Below the pieces are notes generated by a model. The model did no database searches, had not been told where the DNA came from, and saw only the letters and a program-made list of their open reading frames with translations. The position numbers were made by a program, and so were the translations under genes. Shown piece by piece: positions 34,246 to 46,696 of a stretch of DNA of 64,000 bases. The DNA lies in assembly GCA_027625915.1 (NCBI GenBank), contig JANTQA010000023.1:19034001-19098000 (forward strand), written 5' to 3'. Positions within the stretch are counted from its first letter, which is position 1. Each line of letters starts with the position of its first letter. The stretch comes from Anaeramoeba flamelloides. Lineage: Eukaryota; Metamonada; Anaeramoebidae.

Positions 34246-37200
34246 ATAAAGTTTTTTATCCTATTGTATTGCATAGATTATGGTACGTTTGAAGTTTTAG
34301 GCCCGGTGAATTCAATGAAGTTGGAAGAATAAAACAGTTGTAAAAAAGTGTGACCTAAAAAGTTATTAACAAATACCTGGAAATGGGTCTGTTGGATTTT
34401 GTTGATTGTTTTAAAGATACTTTTGAAAACTATTTTGTCATATTTTTTTTAAAATGACTCTTAAAGTAAAAAATCATATCCAAAAACAAAAAGAATTCAC
34501 AGCCCACTGGCTCCGTGAAATATACACTTGGCGAATAGCGGACTAGTTAAAAATTATTCTCTACTTTTCGCATAAGATTCCTCGGTACACTCTACCCCCA
34601 TAAAAATAAACTATAAAACATAAATAAAGTTTTTTTGTCACTTTTAGTGGGTGATTTTAAAAAGGTGAAAAAAAATTAGTTTGAACAATCCGATAACAAA
34701 ACCTCGCTCTTAAATTTTAAAAGCCCCTTTTAAGGGTACTTTTTGGAAGTTTTGATTTTCGTTTTTAGATTCGAAAAATTTTTTAATTATTAAAAATTGT
34801 GGATTCTGTGAAAGAAAGTTTCTATTCCAAATCATTGGTGTTTGAATTAAAGAACCGCTGTGTTAACAAAATTTCAATTTAACAATTTTTTTAGTCGGGG
34901 TAATGTGCTAAATCGTTTATTTAGCTCTATGAAGACTTATCAGAGAAGGTTCAATTGAAAAATATTTCCGGATAACCTAAATAGATCACTGACAATTTAA
35001 TTGATTATTTAGCTAAACAATATTCTTTCACTCTTGATTATTTTTATCTTTGAGCTTTGAATAATTAAGAAATTTCAAAAGGAAAGTAAAAAGATTTTGC
35101 TAATAGATCACTTTATTGCAAGAGGAATATCTATGTCTTCTTGAGAATTTAACTTGTGGAGGCACATCATAAGTAAAAGTAAAAACAACTCAAATAAATT
35201 CTTATTTCAATATTTTTTTTTTTAAATGAGGTTAGTTTTTATAATTTCTTTAATCTTCCATTTTGTTTTTTAATATTTGGGGTTAGCATGCACTGAATTT
35301 GAAATAGATGATAGTTTATTAAAATTTGTAATGGTATTATCAAGTTCTAGACTATCCAAAAAAATAAAAAACAATATTGAAAATCTAAAATTCTAAATTA
35401 CTCGTCAATTAAAATTTCAGAGAAAATAATATTCTAGAAAAAAAAAATTAAAATTCAAGAAATTTATTAAATGATATTATGGTGATTATTTTTATTTTTT
35501 AAGGTCAAAGCATAAACCCTTAACTTTACATTTCCATATTTTATTTATATTATACTTAGTAATTATTTGAAGTGTAAATTACTTTATAAATGTTGTCCAA
35601 ATTCAATTATTTTGAATATCTCAAAAAAAAAGAAAAAAAAAAAAAATTAAATTAAATTATTTTTCCGGAATTTTGTATTTGAATGTATAATTTAAGGTTT
35701 TATTGGTGTTTCGTAACAAGTATTATATTTCATTATATTATATCATTTTAAAAATAATTAATTTTTTCTGATAATATATTTTTAATATTATTTATCAAGT
35801 TTTTGTCAAAATTCTAATCTTTTTTTTTTTCTCTATTTTTCTTGAAATATTTTAGTAAATTATTTATTAATAGATTGTAAAATTACTTTTTCTTTTTATT
35901 TTGCATTTTTTCCTAATAATTTATTTTAATTCTTGTAAATAATATGATCCCCCATATAAAATCCACATCACTTAAAGATACCTAGCCAAAAATTAAAAAT
36001 AATCACTTAATTTTTAAGAATCAACCAACATATAATTATTTAGAAATAAGAGAAATATTAAACTTCTGATTAGAATTGGAATTCATCAAATAAATACCTG
36101 AACAGATAAACAAAAATCAAAAAAATAAATGTTAAAAAGAAATTTTGATCTATTTTTCAATGTAACTTCAAGTATAAATTGTATTAATTTCTTTAGCAAA
36201 TAAAAATTGTTGACAAAACCATTTTCGAATTTTAAATGTATTAATTTTTAAAAGAAAATATATGGCCTCAAATTTCTTAATGTTAATTCACGGTTTCAAT
36301 GGATTTTTTTTTTCAAATTTAGTTTTTTAAAAAAAAGAGAGAGAGAAAGAAAAAGGAAGAAAAAAGAAAAAAAAAATTAACTAAAAATTTGAAAAAATGA
36401 TTTTAATCTAAAAATTTAAACTTTTATTTTGAGAAGAATAATGAATTAAGCCTATGGAAATCTGTTCTATTTTTTCAATAAATATCGGGCCCATTTAACT
36501 AAAAAAGAGTTTATTAATAACTCTTAGACTGTTTTTAAATTGGTTTAAAAGATTTTTAAAAGATTTACGGTACTTTGATACAATAAAGTAACAAAATATA
36601 TCCGAATTGGAAAAAAATTGGGTTTCGTAAATCTTTTTGTAATCTTTGGAATTCTTAATTATGTGAATTTTATAAAATTATTTAGCATATAATAATAATT
36701 CTTTTAGACATTGAAAAGTGAAATTTATCATTTTTAAATCAATTTATGAATAATTTCGAAAATGTACAAATATTCAAAATTATGATTTTTTTTTAATTTG
36801 AAATAAAGAATAATTCATAGAGTTAGTATATAGATCGGTATTAGAAAGTATTGGGATTATTTGTTTAAAAATTTTTCATCGTGTTTATAAAGATTTTTGA
36901 ATTTGAATAATATTAATTTATACAGTCAGAAAGTTCATATTAAAAGATCAAATTAAATAAAAAAATTAGATCTTTCTGGAAATAAAATAAAGTTTACACT
37001 CATATTAAAACAACATCCTCTATGGAGTTTATATTTGGCTGGCAGTTTGATAATATTTTTACAATAATAATAATCAATTAAGGAATAACCATTAACCCTT
37101 AGTGGTATATCATATCGGATATAACTTGAAAAAAGTACCAGGATTATGGAAACCCATAAATATGTTACATGGTTTTCATTATTGTTGGTCCAATTATTTT

Positions 37201-37784
37201 ATTAGCTCAATTTAGGTTTATAAAAGTAGTTTAAATATGTAGTATGTCAAAGCGAGTTAAATACCGAAAGATAGACATTGATGTTGTTTATCACTCTCTC
37301 CCTTTTTATTGATCTAAGTACTTATTATCCCTTTAAATTTTGTAATACTTTAAATTAGAATAAAAGTTTAAATCCAGTAATGAGCATTGACTTGTAGAAA
37401 AATGGCAAAAAGGTTTCGGAAATGTTTTTTTTTTTCATTCAGTAGTGGTTTTGTTTGGTTTTTATTCTATAAAGCGACTGATTAAAATATCATTTACTAA
37501 TTTTTTTGTCAGACATAAAATAAAATGCCACAATAGAATGTTGAGATGAGAAAAAACGGTTATCCATTTAAAATTTCTCCATGTTTATATTAAATTCAAA
37601 TTAAAGTTAAGTTGTGGTATTTTATTTTTTGTTTAAAAATGAAATAATATTTTGTTTTTGTATATACTACTTATAATGAAAAGCCAATTTTTAATAGTAA
37701 AGTTAAATTTTTTTTTTTCTATTCTGCTTCGAAATGCTATAAAGTGAAAATTTTGACTTTATAAATACCATTTCAAGAACTATG
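34246..37784. other. Long non-coding AT-rich region
   Basis: No gene recognised in 3.5 kb. A short less AT-rich patch at 34490-34600 contains no ORF and does not fold as a tRNA. An A/G-rich tract lies near 36335-36375. Confidence 0.45.
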
Positions 37785-38400
37785 GCTCACCTGAAATTAT
37801 AAATTGAAAAAAAAAAATATCTCCCATATTTATTCAAGAACAATAAATTTTTAAATCTGATTTGTAATTCACTTTTAAATCATTTTAGTTATATAAAAAC
37901 CTGATATCTAAAAATTTAATAAAAATAAAAAAAAAACTCAAAAAAATGTGCATCACAATTTTTGAAATGAGCATTACGGATTTTTTATTACTGAAATTCC
38001 ACTTAAAAGAATTGAACAACAAGATTTTTTTATATGATTTAATTATTAAAAAAGTTTTTAAATAGTCTCAATTTTCTTAGTGATTATTTGTCTATTCGAA
38101 GTTTGTTTTTTTTTACAACATAATCTTTTCCAAGAAAAAAGAAATTCAAAAAAAAAGAAAAACTAAGTACAAAAATCAAAATAAAAAAAAAAGAGAATCA
38201 AAAAGAAAAACAAAAAGCAAAACAAAAATTTGAAAAAGCAAAACAAAAATTAGTAAACAGCCAAATGATTCTGATCCAAAAATTTCATAATATTTTTTTG
38301 AAAAGAATAATGCATAAACTCTCAAAACAATATCCATTAACATTATATAGCACGTTTCAACTTTTTTGAAATCTATTTTTGTTACTTGTCAGTTAAATAA
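37785..38400 (+). repeat. Dispersed element, family F, copy 1
   Basis: It starts near CTCACCTGAAATTATAAA and continues with blocks shared with 56.48-57.1 kb and, reversed, 61.56-62.22 kb: AATCTGATTTGTAATTCACTTT, TATAAAAACCTGATAT, GAAATGAGCATT, and a long A/G-rich tract (38140-38240). No coding capacity survives. Confidence 0.55.
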
Positions 38401-38919
38401 AAAAAAATTAAAAAAAAATAAATTGTAAAAGCCCCCCACACCTAATTTTCAATTTCAAAATATCATAAAGGTTATTAATTTATATAATATACAAATTAAA
38501 ATGAAAATATTCAAAAACAAGAATTTTATTTTAGAAAAAAAAAATCCGCTAATATACCTTTTTTTATATAAAACTTACAATTTATATGATAAATAAACAG
38601 AACCTATCAATGAGAAGAAATAATTTTTTCTTGTATTTGTAAAATTTATTTTCTTAGAAGAAATAAACATTAAGTGTGAAGGTATACCAAAAAGAAGTCT
38701 AGTATTGGTGTTTGTTGTTATATAATTTAAATATATTTAGTGTTAGAGATTTTAAATACCTCCTATATCTCTAGGAATAATTAAAAAAACTTTTTTTTGA
38801 GCCAGATGAGTTCAGTTGTAATCTTTGAAATATATATATTTAAAGCCAGAAATGGATATTAGAAGAAAAAATTCATTTTTAAAATTAATAAAAATTAAAA
38901 TATTTTTTTACATATTTCA

Positions 38920-39640
38920 TATTTTTTGATTTGATTTATTATCTGTTTTTTTTAAAAATATAATTCATTTGGAATTCTTTTTTTATTGTAAGATCGATAG
39001 TTATCAAGGAAAAACTTGTTTTATTCTAATATTATTACAGTCAGTTCTACTTTTAAGGAACTAACTTTCAACGGAATTTAAGGCACTATAAAAATCTCAA
39101 ATTAAGGTACAAAATTCAGATTCTAGCAAAATTAATTCTGAAAAAAAAATTACCAATATTGTGCCTTAATTTGAGATTTTTTTGTGCCTTAAATTTCGTT
39201 GAAAGTTAGTGTCTTAAAAGTGGAACTGACTATAAATAAGGTAATGATTGTCTCAAAATCGGATGTATTTCTATTGGCATTCTATTAATCTTTCAATTAA
39301 AGATCAAAATCAACCTTGTTGATTTTCTCAATTTGCTTACCAAGAATATTTATTTTTCAATTGATATCAAAAAATTTCTAGATTTATTAGATTTGCATCA
39401 TGTTGGCTAATGTCAACTATTTATTGATGTGTATTATTCAACTTATTTCTAATTTATTCTTCAAAGATAAATTTTCCAAATAGTTGATATTTAAAAAAAA
39501 AATTAGGATCCTTTGACAGAAATACAGTTTAGTATTTAAGGTAGATCTCATCAATAAAAAAAAAATCATTATATTTATAAAAAAGTCCAAAATTTTAGAA
39601 AAAAAGATGAATTTCACCACAAATATAAAATATGAATTGT
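38920..39640 (-). mobile_element. Family D copy (reverse) with family G MITE inside
   Basis: Sequences on both sides of the palindrome (AATTCATTTGGAATTC and ATTGTAAGATCGATAGTTA before; TATTGGCATTCTATTAATC and AAAGATCAAAATCAA after) match reversed family D. The G element at 39038-39231 therefore landed inside it. Confidence 0.45.
39038..39231. mobile_element. Palindromic MITE, family G, copy 3
   Basis: The left arm is CAGTCAGTTCTACTTTTAAG, and the right arm ends TTAAAAGTGGAACTGAC. TA flanks the left end. Both arms carry the shared motif TTTCAACG(G/A)AATTTAAGGCAC and its complement. Confidence 0.75.
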
Positions 39641-40999
39641 TAATATTTTGACTCCTACTATGAAAAATTCTTTCTTAAATTTGTAACAATATCTATATTA
39701 GCATGAAAAAAAAATAATTGATATTTGAAAAATTAAATAATTAATCAATAGCTGTTATTTTAGCAAAGTATTTAATATATTGGAAATAGATTGATGTAAA
39801 AATTTACCTTTAATAAAAAGATAATTAATTTCAACATTCTTTAAGATTTTATGTTCAATTATTATTATGTAAATCTTGAAATTGAAAAATAAAAAAAAAT
39901 AGTTACTTTTCGAGATCCGAAATATTAATTTTTAAAAACTGGAATACAATTATTTTTCTCTCTTTTCTTGATATTTTGAAAAGGTATTAAAAAAAAAAAT
40001 ATGAAAATGGAAATTTTGTATTATAATCCTTAATAAAAAATCGAAACTTTTATTGTTTCGATAAAATTTCGAATGGATTTTTTAGAAACGAATAAACCTT
40101 AAGCCAAATTTCAAAATTAGGTGCAAACTTTTTTATTATTATTTTTTTCTTTTTTCATTTGTATCTCAAAAAACAAAATGACTACACCATATTGTTATTT
40201 ATTAATCGACATTGGCTATTATCCCAAAAAAATTTCGTAAAATACATTATTATTCAAAAGAAGAAAACAATGAAATAAATTTGTTTATGATGGAAAATCT
40301 GCCCCTATTTTTAAAACTAAGCTTAGAGTACTAATAACATTATACTTCAATTGTAGTACATTATAATAAAGAAGAATGTATCATGGAGCTGATCCTTTAA
40401 ATTCTTTAGTATTGAACTCATCAATGTGAAGCTAACTAATAAATTCAAATTAAAGTTATTAAAATATTTGTTTCTATTTTTCATTTATTTAAAAGTTTCT
40501 TACTCAATTTTGGAGAATTAATTGTATTATTTTAAAATTTCAGAAACTTCATAAAATGAGTTGATATTCAATATGTTCTTTGAAATTAAATATTTTGAAA
40601 ATAGGACGATAAGGATTTAGGAAAAAGAAATAAACTAAAAATTTTTCCAAATCTTTTCCAATTTATCAGTCCCAATAATTAATCAAAATAATAATATTTG
40701 AAGCGGGAGCAGTAAATTCAAAAGCTAATGGTTTACTTAAACTTTTTTGTGTTGTTAATATATAAAATGGTTTTTAAAAGAGATGTATGAAAAATAAAAA
40801 AAACAAAATCAAACTTATTAAATGTGTTTATTTTTTTTTTTTTAGGTTGAATTTCTTAGAAACAAAGAATTAGTTTGTTTTTTCTTGAAATTTATGGTCA
40901 TTTCTTTCCTTAATTATTATCATAAATTTATTCAAAATATGACATTTTAAAGATATCTTTCACCAGAAATTGGATATATTATTTAATGGTATTATTTAT
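39641..40999. other. Non-coding DNA with a degraded family B copy
   Basis: Positions about 39640-40040 match the family B middle (AATAGTTACTTTTCGAG, AACTGGAATACAATTATT). The rest has no recognisable content. Confidence 0.4.
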
Positions 41000-41308
41000 T
41001 TAATTTATCATTTTCAATTTCTTTTGATATTTTTTGGGAGAGCAATGTTGGAAAATATGCTTGTCAAAAATGATTTCCTGAGAAGATTTACATCGTTGGA
41101 AACCAATACTAAGAAAGGAAGGATCAATTGGCATTGCATTAAAATGTTTGTTATTCAAATCCACATCTTGGCCCAGTCCCTGACAGAGCTTTGCTGGAGG
41201 AATAGGGTGAACCAAAACGATTTTCTGATCTATTTCCTCAAGTTGTTTTGAAAATATTGACAGTCTTGGTTCACTTATTTCACTTGCTTGTGTTTCAAAA
41301 TTAGTCAT
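41000..41308 (-). CDS. Hypothetical protein, 102 residues
   Basis: A single open frame from ATG at 41308 to TAA at 41000. Composition is protein-like (LVHPIPPAKLCQGLGQDVDL, NAMPIDPSFLSIGFQRC) and the DNA is locally more G/C-rich than either flank. No domain, signal peptide or membrane segment is recognised. An internal GTAAAT could act as a donor, so the real C-terminus may differ. An opposite-strand frame of 93 codons over the same place looks like a shadow. It could be a small host gene or a gene fragment. Confidence 0.45.
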   Translation of the reverse strand: MTNFETQASEISEPRLSIFSKQLEEIDQKIVLVHPIPPAKLCQGLGQDVDLNNKHFNAMPIDPSFLSIGFQRCKSSQEIIFDKHIFQHCSPKKYQKKLKMIN

Positions 41309-42608
41309 CTTTCAAAGATGGCTATTCTGAAGTAACAAAAAAAAATATTTTTGATGAATTTTGGAGAGTTTGAGAAAAAAATAAATTTTTATTTTTGAGA
41401 TTACGGAACTTTTGTTGATAATTTCTTGAGAATCAAACAGCTGGGTGTTTTCAATATATTTGAGTCTTTGATAATAACGGTATTCTTTCTTCTAAAAATT
41501 CTAGAAAATCATTGAAATTTAATTTATTTTTGTTTCAAAAGTAAATTAATCCCCAAACAACTTCATAACAAACCAAGTATTGATTTAAACAGATTTATCA
41601 AACTTTCAAAAGAAAAGTTTTAAAAAATGATCGTTAAAATTCATTTAGAATTTTTTTTCAAGTTCTGGAAGAGAAAAAGGAAATTGTTGTTCTACGAAAA
41701 AAATACAATTTAAAGAATGAAAATGTTTGTGTAGTTTTATTTAAAGTTACAAATCATAAATAACAGATTTAAGTTGTTCGAAAAAAGAAAATTCGAATCT
41801 TATGATATTTTAAAATCAGCTTGTTGGTATTTCTTTTTTTTGAGATCACAGATTCGACATTATTCGAATATTAGATTAAGATTATACTGGTCAATTATTT
41901 TTTTCTTGTTATTGTGTATTTTGGTCTTTGGAAGATGCCAAATAATCCATGTTTTGAAAATGATTGGTGTTTTTGAAAAAATTAAAGTTGTTAATCTACA
42001 TTTGGAAAAATAAATATAAAATATAGATTTTATTAATGTTCAAAATCGAAATAATTAATTTTTTGGCAAAAAGTTTAATTTTCTAATTTGAGGTTCAAAA
42101 ACTTTGTTTGTTGTCCAAAGTTTAAGAATTGTCAACATTTCAACTGATATTTAGGATTTATAAAGTGCTAATTTTTCATTTTTGCTTAAAATCCCTAAAA
42201 AAAAATGTTCAACAAGATTTTAAAATTGTTTGAACATTAAAATAAAAAATAAGATCCATTAATAAAAAAAAAATAATAATTAAAAATCAAAATAATGGAT
42301 TAAACACAATAACAGTTTTTTTATAACATAACCTTTTGGTAAGGCTTTTCTTTGATTGATCAATCATTATTAAAGATTTGTTGAAAAAATTGATTATTTT
42401 TGAGATTTTCTAAACCACTCATCAGATTTTGATCAAGCAAGTAGATTTAAATTGTTTTTGCTTGTTTTGATTGGAAATAATATAATTGATTCTTCTTTCA
42501 AGTTAATTATTTTCTTCTTTTTATTGGTTTTACTATTTGTTTTCAGTAAGGTTACCGAGTAAAAACACTGTAGTATTTTGTTTACCAAACAATAATAACA
42601 GAACATTA
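41309..42608. other. Spacer with repeat fragments
   Basis: No gene is supported. A 79-codon frame at 41774-42013 lacks an ATG and has one hydrophobic stretch (SIIFFLLLCILVFG); I leave it uncalled. About 42335-42385 matches, reversed, part of the element at 59.9-60.35 kb (AAGGCTTTTCTTTGATTGATC). Confidence 0.4.
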
Positions 42609-42805
42609 CAGTCAATTTCACTTTTAAGGATCTAACTTGGAACGAAATTTAAGGCACAATAAAAATCTCAAATTAAGGCACAAAATTCAGAAAATAGTAA
42701 AATAAATTGAAAAAAAAAAAATTACAAATTTTGTGCCTTAATTTGAGATATTTATTGTGCCTTAAATTTTGTTGAAAGTTTGTACATTAAAAGTGAAACT
42801 TATTG
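42609..42805. mobile_element. Palindromic MITE, family G, copy 4
   Basis: TA-flanked, 197 bp. The left arm is CAGTCAATTTCACTTTTAAG with GAAATTTAAGGCACAA, and the right arm is its inverted form with TTGTGCCTTAAATTT. The arms are separated by about 50 bp of A-rich loop. Confidence 0.8.
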
Positions 42806-44051
42806 TATGGAATGATCTTATTTTTACTTATTTTTTGTTAGTTGTTTCATTGATCTTTTAATAGTTCTGTCTCCTCTTAAAAAGAAATTCGGATTTTATT
42901 TTGAAACATGGATTAAAGTTTTCTGTAAGATTTATTTTGACAACATATACCTAAAAGAAATATTTTTATTTTGATTGTTTTTAATCAGTTTTTATTAAAA
43001 AAAAAATTCAATTATTTCAATTGGTTTGTAATAACCTAAAAATTGAAAGTATCAAAAATTTTTATGTTTATTTTGAAAAATTTAAAAAAAAATTTAAAAT
43101 AAATATACCATACCCCCGAAAAAAATGTTTTCTGTTACTAAAGTATTTTGATGAATATTAAATGAAAAGAAAATATTACAAAAGTATCAGAAAATGATCT
43201 GTTAAGCAAATTGACTTGATTTTTTTTTTTTTTGCTCTTTTTAGTTGAATACACAATAATTCTTTCCGACAAGAGTTACAAATAAAAAACTCTAGTTCAA
43301 AAAAAATTCCATAGTTATATTTTGAGAAAATATTTATTTTTTTTTAAAAAAACAGACAGTTTTCAAAATATTGGTTAATAGGATAGAGTATTATTATTCG
43401 CAATCGAAGAAAATTTTCATTCATAATCATATCCTTTGATTTTTAAACATTTTATATAACACCTTATCACTTGATAAGCAATCATAAGTTTTTAAAATAC
43501 AAAAGTTTAGTTCAAATAATTATTGGTGATAATCTTTTTTTTTTTTTTTTGTATTTAAGGGAGTAAATACATTTTCCCATTTTTGAGGACCACAATTTAT
43601 GTAAAACCGAATGATTCGAATCATTTATTTAACTAAATATATTGATATTTTAATTATCTCGTAAGTCGGATATCCTAGTATAATATCTTTTCATACCGGC
43701 CAAAAAAATGGAAATCAAAAAAAGGAAAAGATTTATAAAAAAAAATAAATACAAATTATTTATTCCTTGTTCTTATCAGTAAAACTTGATACAATAACTT
43801 CTTCTTTACTTGATTTTATTTTTAATTCTGAATGGAAGAAATTTTATTTTGAAATATTTTTAATAAAGAAATTACCTTTTATTTTATAATTCTCCAAAAT
43901 GAATTTAAATTCGCATTTTCATTGAATTCATGAATTTCTTTGTTTTGATTTCAGAAAATACAATATTTTTTTAAATTATTCTTCTGAAATAAAGATTTAT
44001 TCAACCTTTTTACTTGATTTGATAATTATTCATTTTCCATTAAATTAAATT
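42806..44051. other. Non-coding AT-rich DNA
   Basis: Nothing recognised. Confidence 0.45.
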
Positions 44052-44598
44052 CTAAATTAATTCTGATTCTTGATTGAAATTTTTTCTCAATTTTTTTTTT
44101 TTTTTTTTTTGAGTTGAATCTTTTGTAACTGCTTTTTTATTTGATATTTCAATCATTCCTTGTAATTTTTGAAAATCTATTTTTATTTTGGCACAGTTTG
44201 ATAAAAAAACGAGAAAAAATAATTTTAAAAACAAATTTGTCTAAAAAAGTGTAAATAAAATAATAAGAAATAGTAATGGGTGAAAATTCAAGTCAATTTA
44301 TTATCTGGTGTCATATAAAAAAGAATTTAAGTAGAAAAGTCTTCAAAAACATACTTTGACTAAATTTTTTTTTCACACTCAATTTCAACAAATTTCTTTG
44401 AAAAAGTGATCTTTCTAGTTTGTTCTTCGAAATGATAAGATTTGTTTCCAAACACACACCTTTTGGGGTCTTTTTTATTTGGTTTACTGTTGGATTTATT
44501 TCACTAATTCGTATAAACAGATTTCTGGATTCCAAGTCAAATTTAATCAAATTAAAAATTTCTACATAAAAAATGTTCAAAAAATTAAAAAAGTTCAA
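44052..44598 (-). other. Possible exons of an unknown minus-strand gene
   Basis: Two open stretches look partly protein-like: about 44572-44459 (FDLESRNLFIRISEINPTV, then QIKKTPK before a GTGTGT donor) and 44256-44052 (LSNCAKIKIDFQKLQGMIEI onward, ending in TAG), the latter preceded by a good pyrimidine acceptor (CACTTTTTTAG). The splice phases do not join the two in their longest frames, so either a different exon set is used or the resemblance is chance. Confidence 0.25.
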
Positions 44599-44599
44599 G

Positions 44600-46188
44600 A
44601 TTCAACTCTGATTTACTTTGAGTTCTTTTCAGAACCTTATGTGTAAAATTTATATTTGATTCAAAGTATCAATATACTATGAAACTTAAAAAACATTCTT
44701 TTAGTATTTTTTTCATAATTATATTTTTTGAAATAAGAGAAGATATTGATCATTTTCTTGGGATCGTTGTGCCAAATTGCCGTTGATTACCTATGTTTTC
44801 TTGAGGTTTTACTTTTTATTTGTTAAGTGTTCTAGCTTTTTTTGTGGTTTTCTATTTTATTTCTGAAGTTTTCTAGGTTTTTTTGAGTTTTTTTTTACCT
44901 TAGAAATAAACAAAAAATTTTAATAAATTTTCGGTTTATTTCTAAAGAAAAAAAAATCTAACGAAAATCTATCGATTTTCCAAATAAACAAAAAACTCAA
45001 GAAAAGCTAACGGATGTTTTTTTTTAAATTACCAAATAAACAGAAAATTAAATAAATTTTCTTTTTTCTTTTCAAAATTTAAGAAAACCTAACGACGCCC
45101 CTTCTATGGAAAAAATCGAAAAAAATTGGACTAAGGAATTAATCCATATAAACATCAACAATAAGCAATTATGGAATAACATTTTTGATATTATTAAAAA
45201 TAAAGACTAATTATTTATTTTATCATTGACCAATGATAAAGAAAATTATGAACCTATATTAAGGATTATCTAAAATAAGGCCACTATTGCCTTTACAGGG
45301 ATTAAAACACCAGTGAAATGTTGTCTTTATTTCTTAGTATCCAGAAGAACTATCAAATTTCAGATTTTTAGGAATTGGTAATTTTGACAGATCAGATTCT
45401 CATTAGCAAACCTATTACTGAAAACCCTATCCCAAACATTTTTGTTCTAACTTTCTTTTTTCAGGGGTAAAAATAGATTGTAAGACAATACTTCAATTAG
45501 AACGAACATGGTTGGGATATGATCATTAAATTTATCGAAATGTAAATTTTTCTTTGTAATTTTAAAAATAATTTAAAATGAAAAGGGGGAAAGTTAGAAG
45601 TGATTTGTTTTTGATTTGTCATTCATTTTCATTGTTTGTTTTTCTCAAAATGTGAAAAAAAATTTTTTTATTTTTTTATTTTTTCATCTTTTATTTTTAG
45701 AATTTTTTTGATCTTATTTGTAAAAAAAATTTTATGTGTTCTGATCTTTTTTTGTAAAAAATTTTTTATGTGAGCTTTTCTACAAAAAAAAAACACTTTT
45801 TTGTAGAAAACGATGGAATTGAATATCGTCAATTTGGCTTTAAAAGGAAAAAACAATTTCTTTTTCATTTTTTTGAGGTTGCTAAAAATTAGCTGCGCTG
45901 AAAAAAATGACAAACGATTTTAAAAATCCAAAAAATGTTTTTGAGTTATCAAAATTGCAAAAAATTGGCAAAAAATTCACATAAATTATCAATTTTGGGT
46001 TTATGGTAAATTGAAAAAGATAAAGTGTCTAAAACAGTGGTGTTTTAACCCCCCCATACCCGAGAAATGGCCTTTTTTAGATAGTCCTTAAAAGTTCTAA
46101 ACCTAAATTTAGAAATTAGGGATGTAAGAGGAAACTAGTTTCCTCCCTTCGAAATAAAAAATATATTAAAATAAACTCTTTTTTGATA
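44600..46188. other. Spacer with repeat and LINE scraps
   Basis: The part 44880-45100 repeats the AAATAAAC/GTTTATTT hairpin theme seen near 3.3-3.5 kb. An 81-codon minus-strand frame at 45668-45913 is Lys/Phe-rich and not convincing. A LINE scrap is listed separately. Confidence 0.4.
45105..45260 (+). mobile_element. LINE 3' fragment
   Basis: On the plus strand NNIFDIIKNKD, then LFILSLTNDKENYEPILRII resembles the C-terminal tail at 3640-3700 on the minus strand (NIVDIIYNKESLFIFSL, then DIENYDTFL). The zinc-motif part is lost and there are stops. Confidence 0.4.
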
Positions 46189-46275
46189 CAGTCGGTTCCA
46201 CTTTTAATGCACAAACTTTCAACGAAATTTAAGGTTCAAATAAAACCTCGAATTAAGGCACAAAATTGGGGATTC
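46189..46275. mobile_element. Half copy of MITE family G
   Basis: Only the left arm is present: CAGTCGGTTCCACTTTTAAT, TTTCAACGAAATTTAAGG and TTAAGGCACAAAATT, then unrelated sequence. It is flanked by TA on the left. Confidence 0.65.
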
Positions 46276-46499
46276 AATTTTTTACAAATATTATTTATTG
46301 GGTTCGGTTAAGAAACATATTTTATTGAATATTTATTATAAAAATGTATCAACAAAATTAAATCAATATATTGAATTAGAATCTATTTCTTTCAGAACTA
46401 ACTGTTTAAAAGTAAAAAAAATTGGTAAAATCAAATAAAAAATTGTCAATTTTTTATTTTAATATTGGCGTTTATGAAAAAAATATTCATATTTATCTA

Positions 46500-46696
46500 C
46501 AGTCAGTTTCACTTTTAAGGCACAAACTTCCAACGAAATTTAAGGCACACTAAAAATCTCAAATTAAGGCACTAAATTCAGATTCTAGTAAAAATAAATT
46601 GTAAAAAAAAAATTCCAAATTTGGTGCCTTAATTTGAGATTATTATTGTGCCTTAAATTTCGTTGAAAGTTTGTGCCTTAAAAGTGAAACTGACTG
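46500..46696. mobile_element. Palindromic MITE, family G, best copy
   Basis: A 197-bp near-perfect inverted repeat flanked by TA on both sides. The left end is CAGTCAGTTTCACTTTTAAG, and the right end is the exact complement, CTTAAAAGTGAAACTGACTG. Arms of about 80 bp pair with few mismatches around an A-rich loop. CAGT ends plus TA fit a Tc1/mariner-mobilised MITE. It is the most intact of six full or partial copies plus one small fragment. Confidence 0.85.

Noticed and set aside
34490-34610. Less AT-rich patch considered as a tRNA
   Set aside because: No anticodon or T-arm pattern and no cloverleaf pairing could be seen.
45668-45913. 81-codon Lys/Phe-rich minus-strand ORF
   Set aside because: Composition reflects A/T homopolymers and short inverted repeats; no domain or splice context.
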